64,000 bases of DNA from Ceriagrion tenellum (taxonomy: Eukaryota > Arthropoda > Insecta > Odonata > Coenagrionidae). Positions 24,001 to 36,000 of the stretch are shown here, piece by piece. How positions within the stretch are numbered: position 1 is the first letter of the stretch; every line of letters begins with the position of its first letter. The stretch spans positions 192,760,448-192,824,447 of the forward strand of contig OY720632.1 in the NCBI GenBank assembly GCA_963169105.1, given 5' to 3'. The notes beneath the pieces are model-generated. The model was not told the DNA's origin. It was given only the letters and a program-made list of their open reading frames with translations, and did no database searches. The position numbers and the translations under genes were made by a program.

Positions 24001-27000
24001 TCAGTTTTGTGATGGGAAAAATTCCAGAATTAGAAGCTAGTTTGCTTAAATGGTGCAAACAAGCACCAAGTTCAAATTTGATGTGATTCTAATGTCAAAT
24101 GGTTCAATAATCAAAGGGAAGGCGTTGCATTTGGCTGCAAAAATGGGCATCGAAAATGTCCATGCCTCCAATGGTGTATGATCATTGGTTTCAAAAAGAG
24201 ACGTGGATTAGTTTATAGGTGTGTGTTTAGTGAGGCAGCTAACATTAACCTGAAATGTCGTGGAAACATGGAAGAAAACTAGCTTGCCTAAGTTGCTTGA
24301 AGGTTACAGCCCCGATGATGTTTACAATGCCGATGAAAATGGTTTATTTGTCAACGTATTACCTGATCGAAATTGAAGGAGAAAGATGCTGCGGAGGAAA
24401 ATTAAATAAGCAGAGGCTGACAGGTCTCTTGTACTGCAATGGGAGTGGAACTTACAAGCTGATGCCGCTTGTGATAGGAAAATTGGCTAAACACCCAAGG
24501 TGTTTTAAGAGCACTCAAATCTTTACCTGACAATTCACAGCTAACCCTGCAGCATGGATGACTACATCAATTTTTGAAACCTTTCTGTTTAAGTTAGATG
24601 CCAAATTGGGTGGCAAAAATAAGAAAATTTTACTTTTTGACGACCACTGTGCTGCACCTCCCATCAATACAAGTTACCTAGGAAATATCCAGATCGAATT
24701 CTTCCCAGCTAACACAATGAGTTACCGCCTTGACTAAGGTATAGTCGTATGTTTCAAGCAAAAATAAAGGAGACTGCTGATACAAAAGAGACTGTTATCA
24801 CCTTATGAACAACTGAAAGGATGATAGACATTATGTATGCAATGCTCATCATCATACACATGAGATGGTACACATGGGATGCTTTGAACAAAGAAAACGC
24901 CACCAGTTGCTTCAAAGCAGCTGGATTTAGTCGCATGGTCGTCTGACATTATGGTTGACACAAAATTACAGTCAGAATGGACTCCTTATCCTCTTGAGGA
25001 GGGGAGTAATTTGCTGGAGAGGTGGATTTTGTCAAGTAATGCGAGTGCAAATTTGATCTCAATGTTTGCCAGTCCATGTCGATTGATGAGATTCATGAGC
25101 TGGAGATTAGGAGCAGGGAACCGAGTCTGATTCAGTTCCTACAGTTCCAACTCCCACCAATCTCCGCGTAAAATTCAATGCAAAAATACTAGAGCCTCAG
25201 TATTAAAAATAAAAACCAGAGTACCTTGGACAAATTTTTTATGTGAATGTGAACTATAAATTAATTTAAATCTGCACACAATAAAACATCTCAAATTAAT
25301 TGCATTATCAGTCAATAAATCCATCCAATAAGTGATCGAATGCTTTAATATGAAGAGGAAAAGTAATTTTTATTCTATTTGTATTGGTTTAGTAAATTAG
25401 TGCCTATTTCATTAATTTTATGCCCAAAAAGTTATGGTAGGTATAAATGTCAGAACATTTGAGAGTAATTGTAATTATTTTGACTTCTCAAATTGCAGCC
25501 TTAAGAAAGTTATCATGAAAATACGAGGTGAGAGATTGTCCTTGTTTTCCTTTCGTCACCAGAAATATTGTATCGTTTATGTAGACTGTAATTCACATCG
25601 TGACCCTTTGATTATTGAAACTACTGGTATTAAAAGAGAGTAAAATGACTCTTGCATGTTAAACAGTTCATGTGTTACAATAAACTGCTATTTTATAATG
25701 AAATGATCAGATAAAATATCAGATGCTTCCATTTATGAAATGGCTGAACTATTCATGAGCTATTCATTTAGGGATTGAGACAGGCCTCCTGCCCTTCCAC
25801 AAAGAGTTGAGAATAAGGTGGAATATTGTGGCCACAAGAGGCCCCAGAGACTAGTGGGAGAGGGGTGGTTTTAGCATTGCTCGGCCAAAATTGGGGCAGG
25901 ATCAATCAAGGTTGACTCTCTTAATGATTCATTTCAAGAAACCTGAACTTGACGTCAGGTGAAGTATCCCTGTATACAAATTCTGCACAAAGAAAGTAAC
26001 CGGGTAAATTTTAAATAACATAGCTATTGTGATAAGTTAATGTTTTAAGACAATGATAATGATATCACATATGGCATGTAAATTTCAGAAGCCTTACAAT
26101 CACATTCACTTTGTGATGCACTGCTCAAAATCTAGGTCCAATAGCTGTGGGTAAACTTTCTTGATTTTGGCTCATAGAGTCGGTTGGCAATCTCACGGTC
26201 TCACCCATGCACTTTGCTCATCTATTTCATTACAGGATTCATGTATCTGTGTTGTGTGAGTGTCATAAGCCACGGGTACCATGAGCTGTGTTCAGCTCAT
26301 CTAACATCATCATTGTTTTAGTCTGTTTTCCCCCTCCTCTTGCAGCTTACTGTCGCAACCCTTACGATGGCCAGTGGTATGCCTTTGACGACACACGGGT
26401 GGAGAGGATCAGCGAGGAGGCATCTCTGGTCACGCCTGCAGCATACATACTCTTCTACCAACATCGGAGCCTCGGGGGTGGGGGTAGTAGTGGCTCGACA
26501 ACGTCATCATCGGGTGGCGGCACCACGACACCCACGAGCAATAACAATGGCAGCAGCCAACATTCTTCGCAGTCATCGGCGTCGACGTCCTCGGGCACCA
26601 CGGACCACTGGGTGTACCGCATGCCGGCCTTTGAATTCTGTCCCGCCTCGGCCAAAGGTAGCAAGTCACAGGAGGTGCTTGGCAGTAGCGGCGCCCCGCC
26701 ACCTGAGCCCGGCTTCCTCCACGAGGGTGAGGCCAATGTTGGGTGGACTCTGTGCTCTGTGTGGGCCTCACACCCGTCTCTTTCATTCCTCCTGAAGCCT
26801 CTTATTGGCTTCCGGTGGATGCATGAGGGTGAAATCTAGGGCTGGGCAGTTTGCCGGAGAACCGGTTCAGTGGTTTGATTTTTTTCAGAACTGGCTGGCC
26901 GGTTCAGATTTAGTAAAAACCCAGTGCACCAGGGAAGCAGTTCTAAACTGGTGCACCAGAGAATTGGTTTTGAACCAGTGCATCGGGGAATCGGTATTGA

Positions 27001-30000
27001 ACCGGTGCACCCGGGAAGCCGTTCTAAACTGGGGAAGCCATTCTAAACCAGGGCACCGGGGAATCTGTCCAAAACTGGTGCACCGGGGAATCGGTACTGA
27101 GCCGGTGCACCAGAGAAGCGGTTCTGAAACACTGATTTCATGCTGTTGTCTCCCTCCCTGTCTCTGCTCGCAGCCAGCCTGGCTGGCGACCACGCCTGTG
27201 AACTTATAATCGGCTGCTAGAGAGCAGAGCGAGCGCTTGCCCATTTAAAGCATTGTCACATATATAACTCACTCCTTCTCTCCTCTCTACCAGAGCGTCT
27301 TTCAGTTACTTGTCAGATAACTCACGTGAACTAGAAGTCATGGCCAAGTAAAAAGAGTGATTCAGCAAAGAGATGATCCTGAGGCAGAAAATAAATAAGG
27401 CCAATAAAGCAAACATAAGGCAAAGGAAATGTCGGCTATGAAAGGCAGATAACTATGAACCGCAGATGAAAGCAATCAGCCTCTCCACACATATCAGCTC
27501 TCTGGAAGCTCGTAAATCAGATCTTACGTGGAGAGATTTTGTCCATGTGCTGACACCAGTCGCTCTGACTCCAGGGAGCTTTTCGTTCACCAGGCATGAG
27601 TTATTAACTTAGCATGACGCGTTTTGTTGTCACAACAGCATTATCATCAAGACTGACCAAGGCACTTGATAATGTTGTTTAAACAACGGAACGTGTTTTG
27701 CTAAGTAAATGAATCTGTGGAAATTTTGCAATGTCTTTCTTCAACAATAATGTGAATTTCATCACTGTTCACGCAGCAGGTTCAAATTCGGCAACACATT
27801 ATGGTGCATTTTTTTACCCTTATAAAAGCCAATTTATATGTACGTCCTGGTCTCGCTTAAAAACCATTGGCTCTCGCAAACATTCTCAATTTTTACTGTG
27901 GAGTTTAGGGAAGCATACCTGCGTTATTTAGAAGTATCTTTAAGGAATAAAACAGGTCTTCAAAAAACAGGTTAGATAAAAATTTTGGCCAAAGAACCTT
28001 TTGGATGACAAAAAATGCAGTTCACTAGAAAAAAAAGTTCAGAAGAAAACACTGGCTCAGGAGAAAATAGCAGTTCGATCTATTAAACCGGTGCACTGCC
28101 GTCGCAAATGTTTTTTTCTGAACCGAGAACTGGTTCAGTATTTCCTGCATTGCCCAGCCCTAGTGAAATCCAAGTGAATGTAGAGGCTTGTGTTTCCGAT
28201 GTAAAGTGCATCTTCATCGCTTTACATCATTGTGGTGCTTTAAGAGAATAGAATCATCTCGCTTGACCATGTGCTAATTTCCTGAAATCAGATAATTAGA
28301 CCACTTTGTTTAACAAATCAGCAGTTGACTCATTTACTAAAGGGTGGGTTGATTCCAACTTTTGTTTCAGTTCTGATTCTGATATGTTTGTTGTGAAATG
28401 TCAAAAGAACTTATAATGATAATTTTTTTTATTTCCTCTAAAAATAATGGAAAAAATTAGGTGAGGAATGCACATTAGTGTGTCAATGACAATGCAATAG
28501 CAGTGTGTATTTCCATGAAGTACTATTAACTATTCCGTAGGATTTTGCTTGAGAATATCATTTGTCTTGGTTTGAGGTGATGCACAAGGTTTGTTTAGCC
28601 TACATTTTCAATAATTCTAAATGGTGGAAGGTCCAAGCAGATCATCTCAGTGGTCAATCTATTGATCTTCTAAGATTAGAGTTCACTCGACTTGAATTTG
28701 TTTGTTCTACCTCATTCTCCACCCAGTGTCATTTGGCGAACCAGCTATCTACCCAGCTATCTATACAGAAAAACCTCAAGTTTATGCCCCTTGTTTTTAT
28801 TTAGTTTGGCGATTATACTTTGTTGCAGTTAAGTATTATACATAGCAGTAGCAGCAGCCGGGGAATAAAGGGAATTTCAATGGTGAACACTTGATTTGAT
28901 GTAGTTTCTCGATTTTATGCAGTTTTTTTTTATTTTACGCCATACCTCGTCATTCCCTATGAGCAAAATATTTTTGATAAAGTACAGAATTTCCAACGTT
29001 TTTATAAATATCACTTGCAAAACTTTGGAACTAGAGAGCCTAGTCCATCAAGTAAACAAAACCAACCACTGCATATCCATGCCACCCGTAGGCCAAATGT
29101 ATCACTAACTGTTGAGTTTTCTCGAGGGGTCGATTCAAGGGCAAGGCTAATATACACAAAAGAGCCCAGCCAGTATTGGCATGGTGACAGGGTCTCATCA
29201 AATTCATGTGAAATAATAATATTGTGTGTCATTCCTTCAACAGGTTTTCTAGAGATCTTTCCTCTCGTGGGAGTTGAACGGAGACGCTTTCCAGTGCTTC
29301 CAAAGTAATCTTTTCAATTACTTTGTTGTCCTTGAGTTAAGCAATGTCCAGCAAATTTTCTAACAAGTAAAAGGATGCAGGAATTAGCCAAGTGAAGGAA
29401 TGGAACGTAATGACATGATCAGGGTGTCCAGCACTGGAAAACGGGGAAGACCGGGAAATCTCAGGGAATTTTATTTTCACTGGAAATATGAGGGAAATAT
29501 CAAATTGACTCTGGAATTGTCTGTGTTGTCAGTATGTAAAACAGCAATTGAAGCAATGTGCCTTTTTCCCTTGTGTTGTCGCATTTTGCATTCCTGTAAT
29601 CACCGAAAGTAGGTACAATGTTTTCTATATAGGCACATTGTGTTCTTATTGGTCATGGCCTGTAAATCAGTGGCGTAAAGAACGTGCCTTTGTCAGCAAG
29701 TTGCGAAGTCAAATTTCCCTTGCATTGTCGAATTTAGCAAAATAAGTCAATTCCTTCAGTTTTTTAGGTTTTTGATCATTTTATATCAATGCTATTCATA
29801 GCAAAGTCTGGCTGTAATAAATGCTTGTTCCTGAGCACCAGCATCATCATCATCATCCACAGCTCTACAGCCCGGTGTGGGCATTGGCTTCCTCCACAAT
29901 GTGCCTCCATTCAGTTCTTGCTTTCTCTCTCCATCTCGTGACTCCCATTGCCTTCAAGTCTTCTTCTGAATCCTGTAGCCATCTCTTCCGTGGTCTAACT

Positions 30001-33000
30001 CTCTTCCTGACCCCTTCCATCTGGCTATTAAGAATTAATTTTGGCATTCTTTCGATTCCCATTCTTTCTACATGACCCAACCATGCCAGCCATAGTGCTT
30101 TTGAGAATCTAACTATATCCTTCTCTTCTAGAATATCATTTATCTCCATGTTCATTCTAATCCTCCATCTTTCTCCAACTTTTATTGGGCCATAGATCCT
30201 CCTTATGATCCTTCTTTCAAATTTCCTTAGGATTTCTTTATTGTGTTTTGATAAAGTCCACGTCTCAGCCCCATAAGTTACTACTGGTCTTGTCAGGGTT
30301 TTATAAATCTTCAGTTTTGTGTTCCTTGACAGCAAAGTTGATTTGAGGAGAGGTACATTTGCAAAATAGGCTTTGTTGCCCATGGTCGATCTCATCAGAC
30401 ACTTTATTTTCATTATTTAATGACTCCCAGGTTAGTTAACTCCTTGACCCCATTAAACTCATAACTCCCAATTCTTATATTTTGCAGGTCACGGTTTGCC
30501 TGTGAAGGTGCATTTTCATGTATTTGGTCTTCTCTTCATTGATTCTGAGCCCCATTCTTTTCCCAGTGTCTTCTCAAGTATTAAACATTTCCTCAAGATC
30601 AGTCAGATTACGTGCTATCAGTGCTATATTGTCTGCACATGCAAATCCTTGTTTGGATATATGCACAATAGTTCCTCTTAATTTCCATTCTTTCATTGCA
30701 TTATGTAAATCCAGGTTGAATAAGATAGCTGAGAGTGCATCCCCTTGTCTCACACCTGAGGTCATCTTGAATGCTTCACTTACTCTACCCCCAGTATCAG
30801 CTTTACATTGTGATTCTTTCAATGTCAATGAAACCCTAAGGACCCTAAACTGAGCACCAGCTTGACGATGTTTAAATCTAAGAAAGGGTGGTGATGTGAT
30901 TTTCTCTCAAACTAGTTTAAAGTTTTATGTTAATTTCCTCCAAATATGCAAGTTTAAAAATAATCCTTACGTTTAATCACCCAAAAAACAATACCAAACA
31001 TTCTCTTATAATTAACGAGAAAAAATTAATATTTCCTCTGGAAAAATAAAAATTATGTCTGGAAAACCTGGAAATCTCAGGGAATTTTCAAATGCACAGC
31101 TGCTGGACACCCTGCATAATATGAACCTATTTGCAGCCATAACATTTTGAGCTCCTGTTGAGATCCTGATTTTAAATGCCGCCTTAGGGGTGGGTGACCT
31201 AAGGTGGAGAAACACTCACTCATGATGCCACCAACAAAGGTTAATTTATTCAGCTGATTTATTCAGCGATTCAGGGAAATTAAGGTGATTTATTCAGCGA
31301 TTGTGTGAAATAGAGTAGTTATTCCGCTCTGGATGGGCCACATTTAAGTCCTGTATCAGTCTGTGTATCGTGCTCAGCTTTTTTCCCCAAAATCGTAGTA
31401 GAAAAGGCTGCATGTTGTTCATGAGTTCTTATCTCTCTGTCTTTTCAACAAACCCTGAGGGCAGCTGTGCCGCTTGAAGCTCTACATGAGTCAGTTGGGG
31501 GTGTGTTACGTTTGCTTGTTTGCTGTTCTAAGCCATTTCCAATTGTCATCTGAATCAATTCTCTCGAGAATTCTTTTTCACCAGTACATCGTGTTCACTG
31601 CATACGTAAAAGATTTTGTTCTATTATTTTGAAGATTTTCATGTCTATTTTTCGATCTTTTTGACCGTTTTTATGGGGATTACACAAAAAAATTGCTTGT
31701 TATGCGTAGGTATTCCATAAGAACTTGCTCAAAATCACTCACAGCTGAATGCAATTTGCTGAAGGTATTTATGTTTTGAAAGAGCAACAGTGGCTATTTC
31801 ACTGCATGTGTCAAGTTGTATTCCACTGATAGTGGTGGCGTAAGACCGATAGATTGAGATTGATGTTCTGGGTGAGGGAAGAAGTCACCCAGTTTGGGGG
31901 CTTGGTGCTTCAGTCCATTCTCTCTTACAAACTAAACATCGTTGAGAGAAATGGTTTGTTTTATTTGAATGAGTTTCGATTACTTTCATGAGATTATCAT
32001 GGATGAAAAAATCCTGGGAAAAGAGTGGATAGATGCATGAAAGTGAAGATTTTTACTGCTGAGCTAAGAGGAATGCACATGAGAGAGTATAGTGAACACA
32101 ACTCAATGCCACCAGCCTAAAGTACTATGATCCCCAAACCCCTGCCGGGGGATAAGGAAAGTCATTGATTATTTTTGTTTCGACACTTTTAGAGTGGGAT
32201 GTGCACGTCTTACATGGATGTATGGGGTCCAAGAGTTGATAAGAGTATAGCTCAAGCATTTGGGACCCTGCACATGAAGATTCAGTAGACTTGCCAAGTA
32301 AATACAATGGACCAGGATGCCGCATATGCCACTAAAAGTTGATGGGAGCCAACGTAACCCCATTGCTATTGATTTCCCCAGGCATGCCAAGTGACTTGGG
32401 TGACATGCACTCATTCTCCAGGCAATATCTCAGGAACTACTCTGCAGAAATTGAAAATGTTCGAGACAGAATGTGTCAAATGTATGATGAGGTGTTGCTA
32501 TTTAAAAGTAATTGAAAGTACCCAATGCTCCATAATCATCAGAAATGGCTGGAAAACTGTAAATAAATGGTGACGTTTGAAAACTTATCGTGCAATTCGG
32601 TATCTTTCCCATATCCAATTACAATAATATTCTGCCGGCTTTATTTTCTAACACATGGATGAGACTGTTGGATAGCTCTCCCAGGCAGAACATATCCACG
32701 AAAAGGAGTGAAGCAGGGCAGTTGATGGGGTTACATTGAAAACATGAATAATTAAGAGACGGTAGTTCTTAATTTTGTCAATGAGATGCAGCAAATAAAA
32801 TTAAACGATGACTCTCAACCACTGAGTTCATTGAGATCAAAAAGGAGTCTATTTTTACTTTACTTATTACTCATTTATATCTTTTAATAGTTTGTGGCAG
32901 ACCTCTCACCCCTTGGCCAGCTCTTGGTCGTTCTCACTTTGATTTTGCTTAGTGCCAATATTTTGGTTCCTCCATTGAATGTAAAATTAAGGTTTTACTG

Positions 33001-36000
33001 TGCAATGGATTGGCATTGGGTGAGGGCCTGCTCAAGAAAATGGATAATTAGAAGATTCTCAACACTGAAACTCAATGGATGATGAAACAATTGCTAGTTG
33101 AAGGGCTCACGGGTGGATCGAACTTTGTTGTGGGTTGATAGCATTACTCGAGTTGAACTTGACGATGTGTTGCACAGAAGCTTTTTTCTTGAGGTCGGTG
33201 TTAATTTACTTTTTCCTCCTGGTGAAATAAGTTTGTTGCGAGTATTAAACTTGGTATAACTTTCATTATTGGTATCATTAGTGAAGTACTTCATTCTTGC
33301 TAAGACATGGTATTATAGTAAACAAGTCAATTGCCAACATCAAAGCTTATTCCACCAAATACCACTGGGAAACTATGCAAAGTCTTCTTTGGCCATGTAT
33401 TTATGCCATGGATAAAAGAAGGAGTCTGAACTAGGGAAACAGAATGAGAAATGTCTGGAGAATTAAGAAATACATGATGTAATAACTTATTACCTATTTA
33501 CTCTGCACCCTTAAGAAAAAAATGGAACAATGAACACACCCATTTTAAGGTAGTCACTCAATGAAAATTAATATTTCTCCTACCCTTGTCACTCCTTTGA
33601 GCGCTATTTATTTGCACTGATGTGTTCCAGGCCATGCTAGTGAATAGAAAGCTCCTACAGCATCATTGCGTTTGCCTCTGATGGCTCTAGAGAGAGTGCT
33701 TCAAAACAGTTGGGTAGTCATCATGTGCCTTGTTTCCTCAACAGACCATCGTAAAAACCCCATATGTATTTCCACGACAGTGGCGTTGCTGCAGCTGCAA
33801 GCATATCATTTTAAATTAAATAAAAATTCTCACATCTGTGATAACTTTGGCAATATTCGAATGATTTCCATTGCAGTTCTCTCCATTGTTTTTTTCGGGA
33901 TAGCTGCGTCAAGTTTTATTCAGATGACGTTTCGTGGCCTATGCTGGCCACATCTTCAGATCAGGTCTGAGTGCCGACAGATGGAAATGGCCCTGTATAT
34001 ATACCATCCTCAGGTTGGCCTACCAGTGGCGCGACCAATCAGCGTCGAGGACCCCGATTTTGGCGCGCTTTTGCGTATGAGTCTCTTCCAAGCGGTGTTC
34101 AGTCTATGCCCATCATCTCTATTGAAATTGTCTGCTACTTTTTCAGATGCTTTTGCGTATGAGTCTCTTCCAAGCGGTGTTCAGTCTATGCCCATCATCT
34201 CTATTGAAATTGTCTGCTACTTTTTCAGATGATGGGCATAGACTGAACACCGCTTGGAAGAGACTCATACGCAAAAGTGCGCCAAAATCGGGGTCCTCGA
34301 CGCTGATTGGTCGCGCCCCTGGTAGGCCAACCTGAGGAAGGTATATATACAGGGCCATTTCCATCTGTCGGCACTCAGACCTGATCTGAAGATGTGGCCA
34401 GCATAGGCCACGAAACGTCATCTGAATAAAACTTGACGCAGCTATCCCGAAAAAAACAATGGAGAGAACTGCAATCCAGCGCTGCGAAAGCCTCAAACAG
34501 AGATTTCCATTGCAGATGAAACTCTTCTCTGTTTATAAAGCTCAATATCATCCTGCCATTATCCATATTTTGTTCCTTTTTAGTTTATTACACTTCTTAT
34601 TTTCCATTTTTCACCTACAGTGTTAATGCGAACCAATATAGGGTTGGTGACGTTTGGCACTACATGCTTCAGCTATATGGACATACATTGTCACTGTGAT
34701 TCAGGCCTTGTAGCCTTGTGTAACTACCTTGATAGGTGGTGGCACGAAAATGACACAACAGTTTCATTTCAATGATTTGACATCAAATTATTTCCATGAA
34801 ACTCCCTGTTGCCAACATCTAAGGGCTATCCAAACCACGAGCGATGTATTGACGCTGTTAGAAAATTGCCGATAATTCTGTATTCCATGTATCATCAAAT
34901 CTTTCACGTAAATAAAGTAACGATTTCATTTGGATTCATGGAAGATATATCACATTTTTAATTGTATCAGCAGTGAGGGGTGGACAGGTAAGTGTTGGCT
35001 AAATAAACTGGCAACTGCCTGTAACAGATTTAATTCCCAAAAATTGTAGCTCATAACCACAATGCAGCCATACATTCAGTGCAAGTGGAGTAGAATACTT
35101 AATGACACAGTCAGCATCAGCTATCAGTGGCAGCTGCATAGTTCAGAGCGGAACAGTGTGGCTGCTGCACAATCACAAAACTAACCTGTTGTTTGCAACA
35201 GTGATTTGAGTCAGATGTCTAAACGGAACGGTTAATGCTGTAGCCATTTTGCTCAGAGAAGACTTCCTTCCGCTACTCACTTTGGTCCACACAGCTGCCG
35301 TCAAAATGAGGCATCGATGAGTGTTGGGCAATGAAAGAACTTCAATTATCACATCCACGTTGATTGTCAATAATGGCGTGATACAGCCATGGATAATGCC
35401 AAGCTTTTGGGAACTCAGTGGTAATACCCACATTCATAATTACAGGTTTTGAATGCAATCGATGACTGGATACAAAACATTCAGCCATGTTTTTGTTGCG
35501 TAATATACTTTGAGTTATTTGTTTTAAAATGGTTATCTATTTAATTTCCATGAGATGCATCATATATTAGATGTTTTTCGATATTAACATTTACATCCAA
35601 ACTAGGTAATGTCGGCACATCTTGACCTATTTTTTCCATTTACCAGAAGAACCGGTATACCTATGAAACCGACATAACTTGCAAAAATGTAAGTTTAGGT
35701 ACACGTGTATATTGAGTTAAGAAATGGTCTATCCAGCCAAGTTAATGTTTGAAGGGTTCTATGCTGAGTCATGTCATGTTCTTGTCTGTGGTGGCTTTTA
35801 TTTTTACAAAATCCAACTTAATCGGTATCCCTGCAGCTCTTGATGATTGAAACCATATCTTCCGTATTCCTTCAGGTTCATTATTGTTGGGAATATTTGA
35901 TGTATTTAGTCCCTTTAACCCTATTGCCACATTCCTCTGTGCTTTTTTCCTAACTTATGCAAGATTTGACCCTAGTGTTCCTTGTTGAAATGAGTATAGT

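Larger units (their letters stand above)
20647..26345 (+). other. USP intron D (5.7 kb), GC-AG type
   Basis: Donor CAG/GCAAGT and acceptor CCTCCTCTTGCAG. It holds a hAT MITE (22461-22790) and a decayed pogo transposase (about 24000-25170). Elsewhere it is AT-rich without gene signals. Confidence 0.72.
26837..28162. mobile_element. hAT-type DNA transposon, 1326 bp, non-autonomous or decayed
   Basis: Ends TAGGGCTGGGCAGTTTGCCG and GCATTGCCCAGCCCTA; the outer 12 bases are perfect inverted repeats. The 8 bp flanks GTGAAATC (26829-26836) and GTGAAATC (28163-28170) are identical, the target duplication expected of hAT elements. The left interior holds a minisatellite of GGTGCACC-type units (26925-27130). 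I recognise no hAT transposase domain, though a few short frames at 27340-27600 could be remnants. It lies only 110 bases inside intron E. Confidence 0.92.
33877..34501. mobile_element. Penelope-like retroelement remnant with inverted arms
   Basis: A head-to-head inverted repeat: TTCTCTCCATTG...TCGGGATAGCTGCGTC at 33877-33920 returns as GACGCAGCTATCCCGA...CAATGGAGAGAA at 34434-34470. The arms meet near 34230. GATTTCCATTGCAG occurs at 33863-33876 and 34502-34515, a perfect 14 bp target duplication. An 82 bp segment is tandemly doubled in the left arm (34067-34148, 34149-34230). Each arm carries a hammerhead-like motif and a GTATATATAC box. No protein is encoded. Assignment to Penelope-like elements rests on the hammerhead motif followed by GAATAAAA and the inverted terminal arrangement; this is inference. 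Confidence 0.8.

Noticed and set aside
26340..26795. Alternative long frames overlapping USP exon E on both strands
   Set aside because: They are shadows of the GC-rich exon. Only the frame giving AYCRNPYDGQWYAFDD matches the USP family and the splice phases.
33666..34496. Overlapping frames of 188 and 117 codons on opposite strands with the same protein words
   Set aside because: They are the two arms of the Penelope-like inverted repeat read in both directions, not genes.
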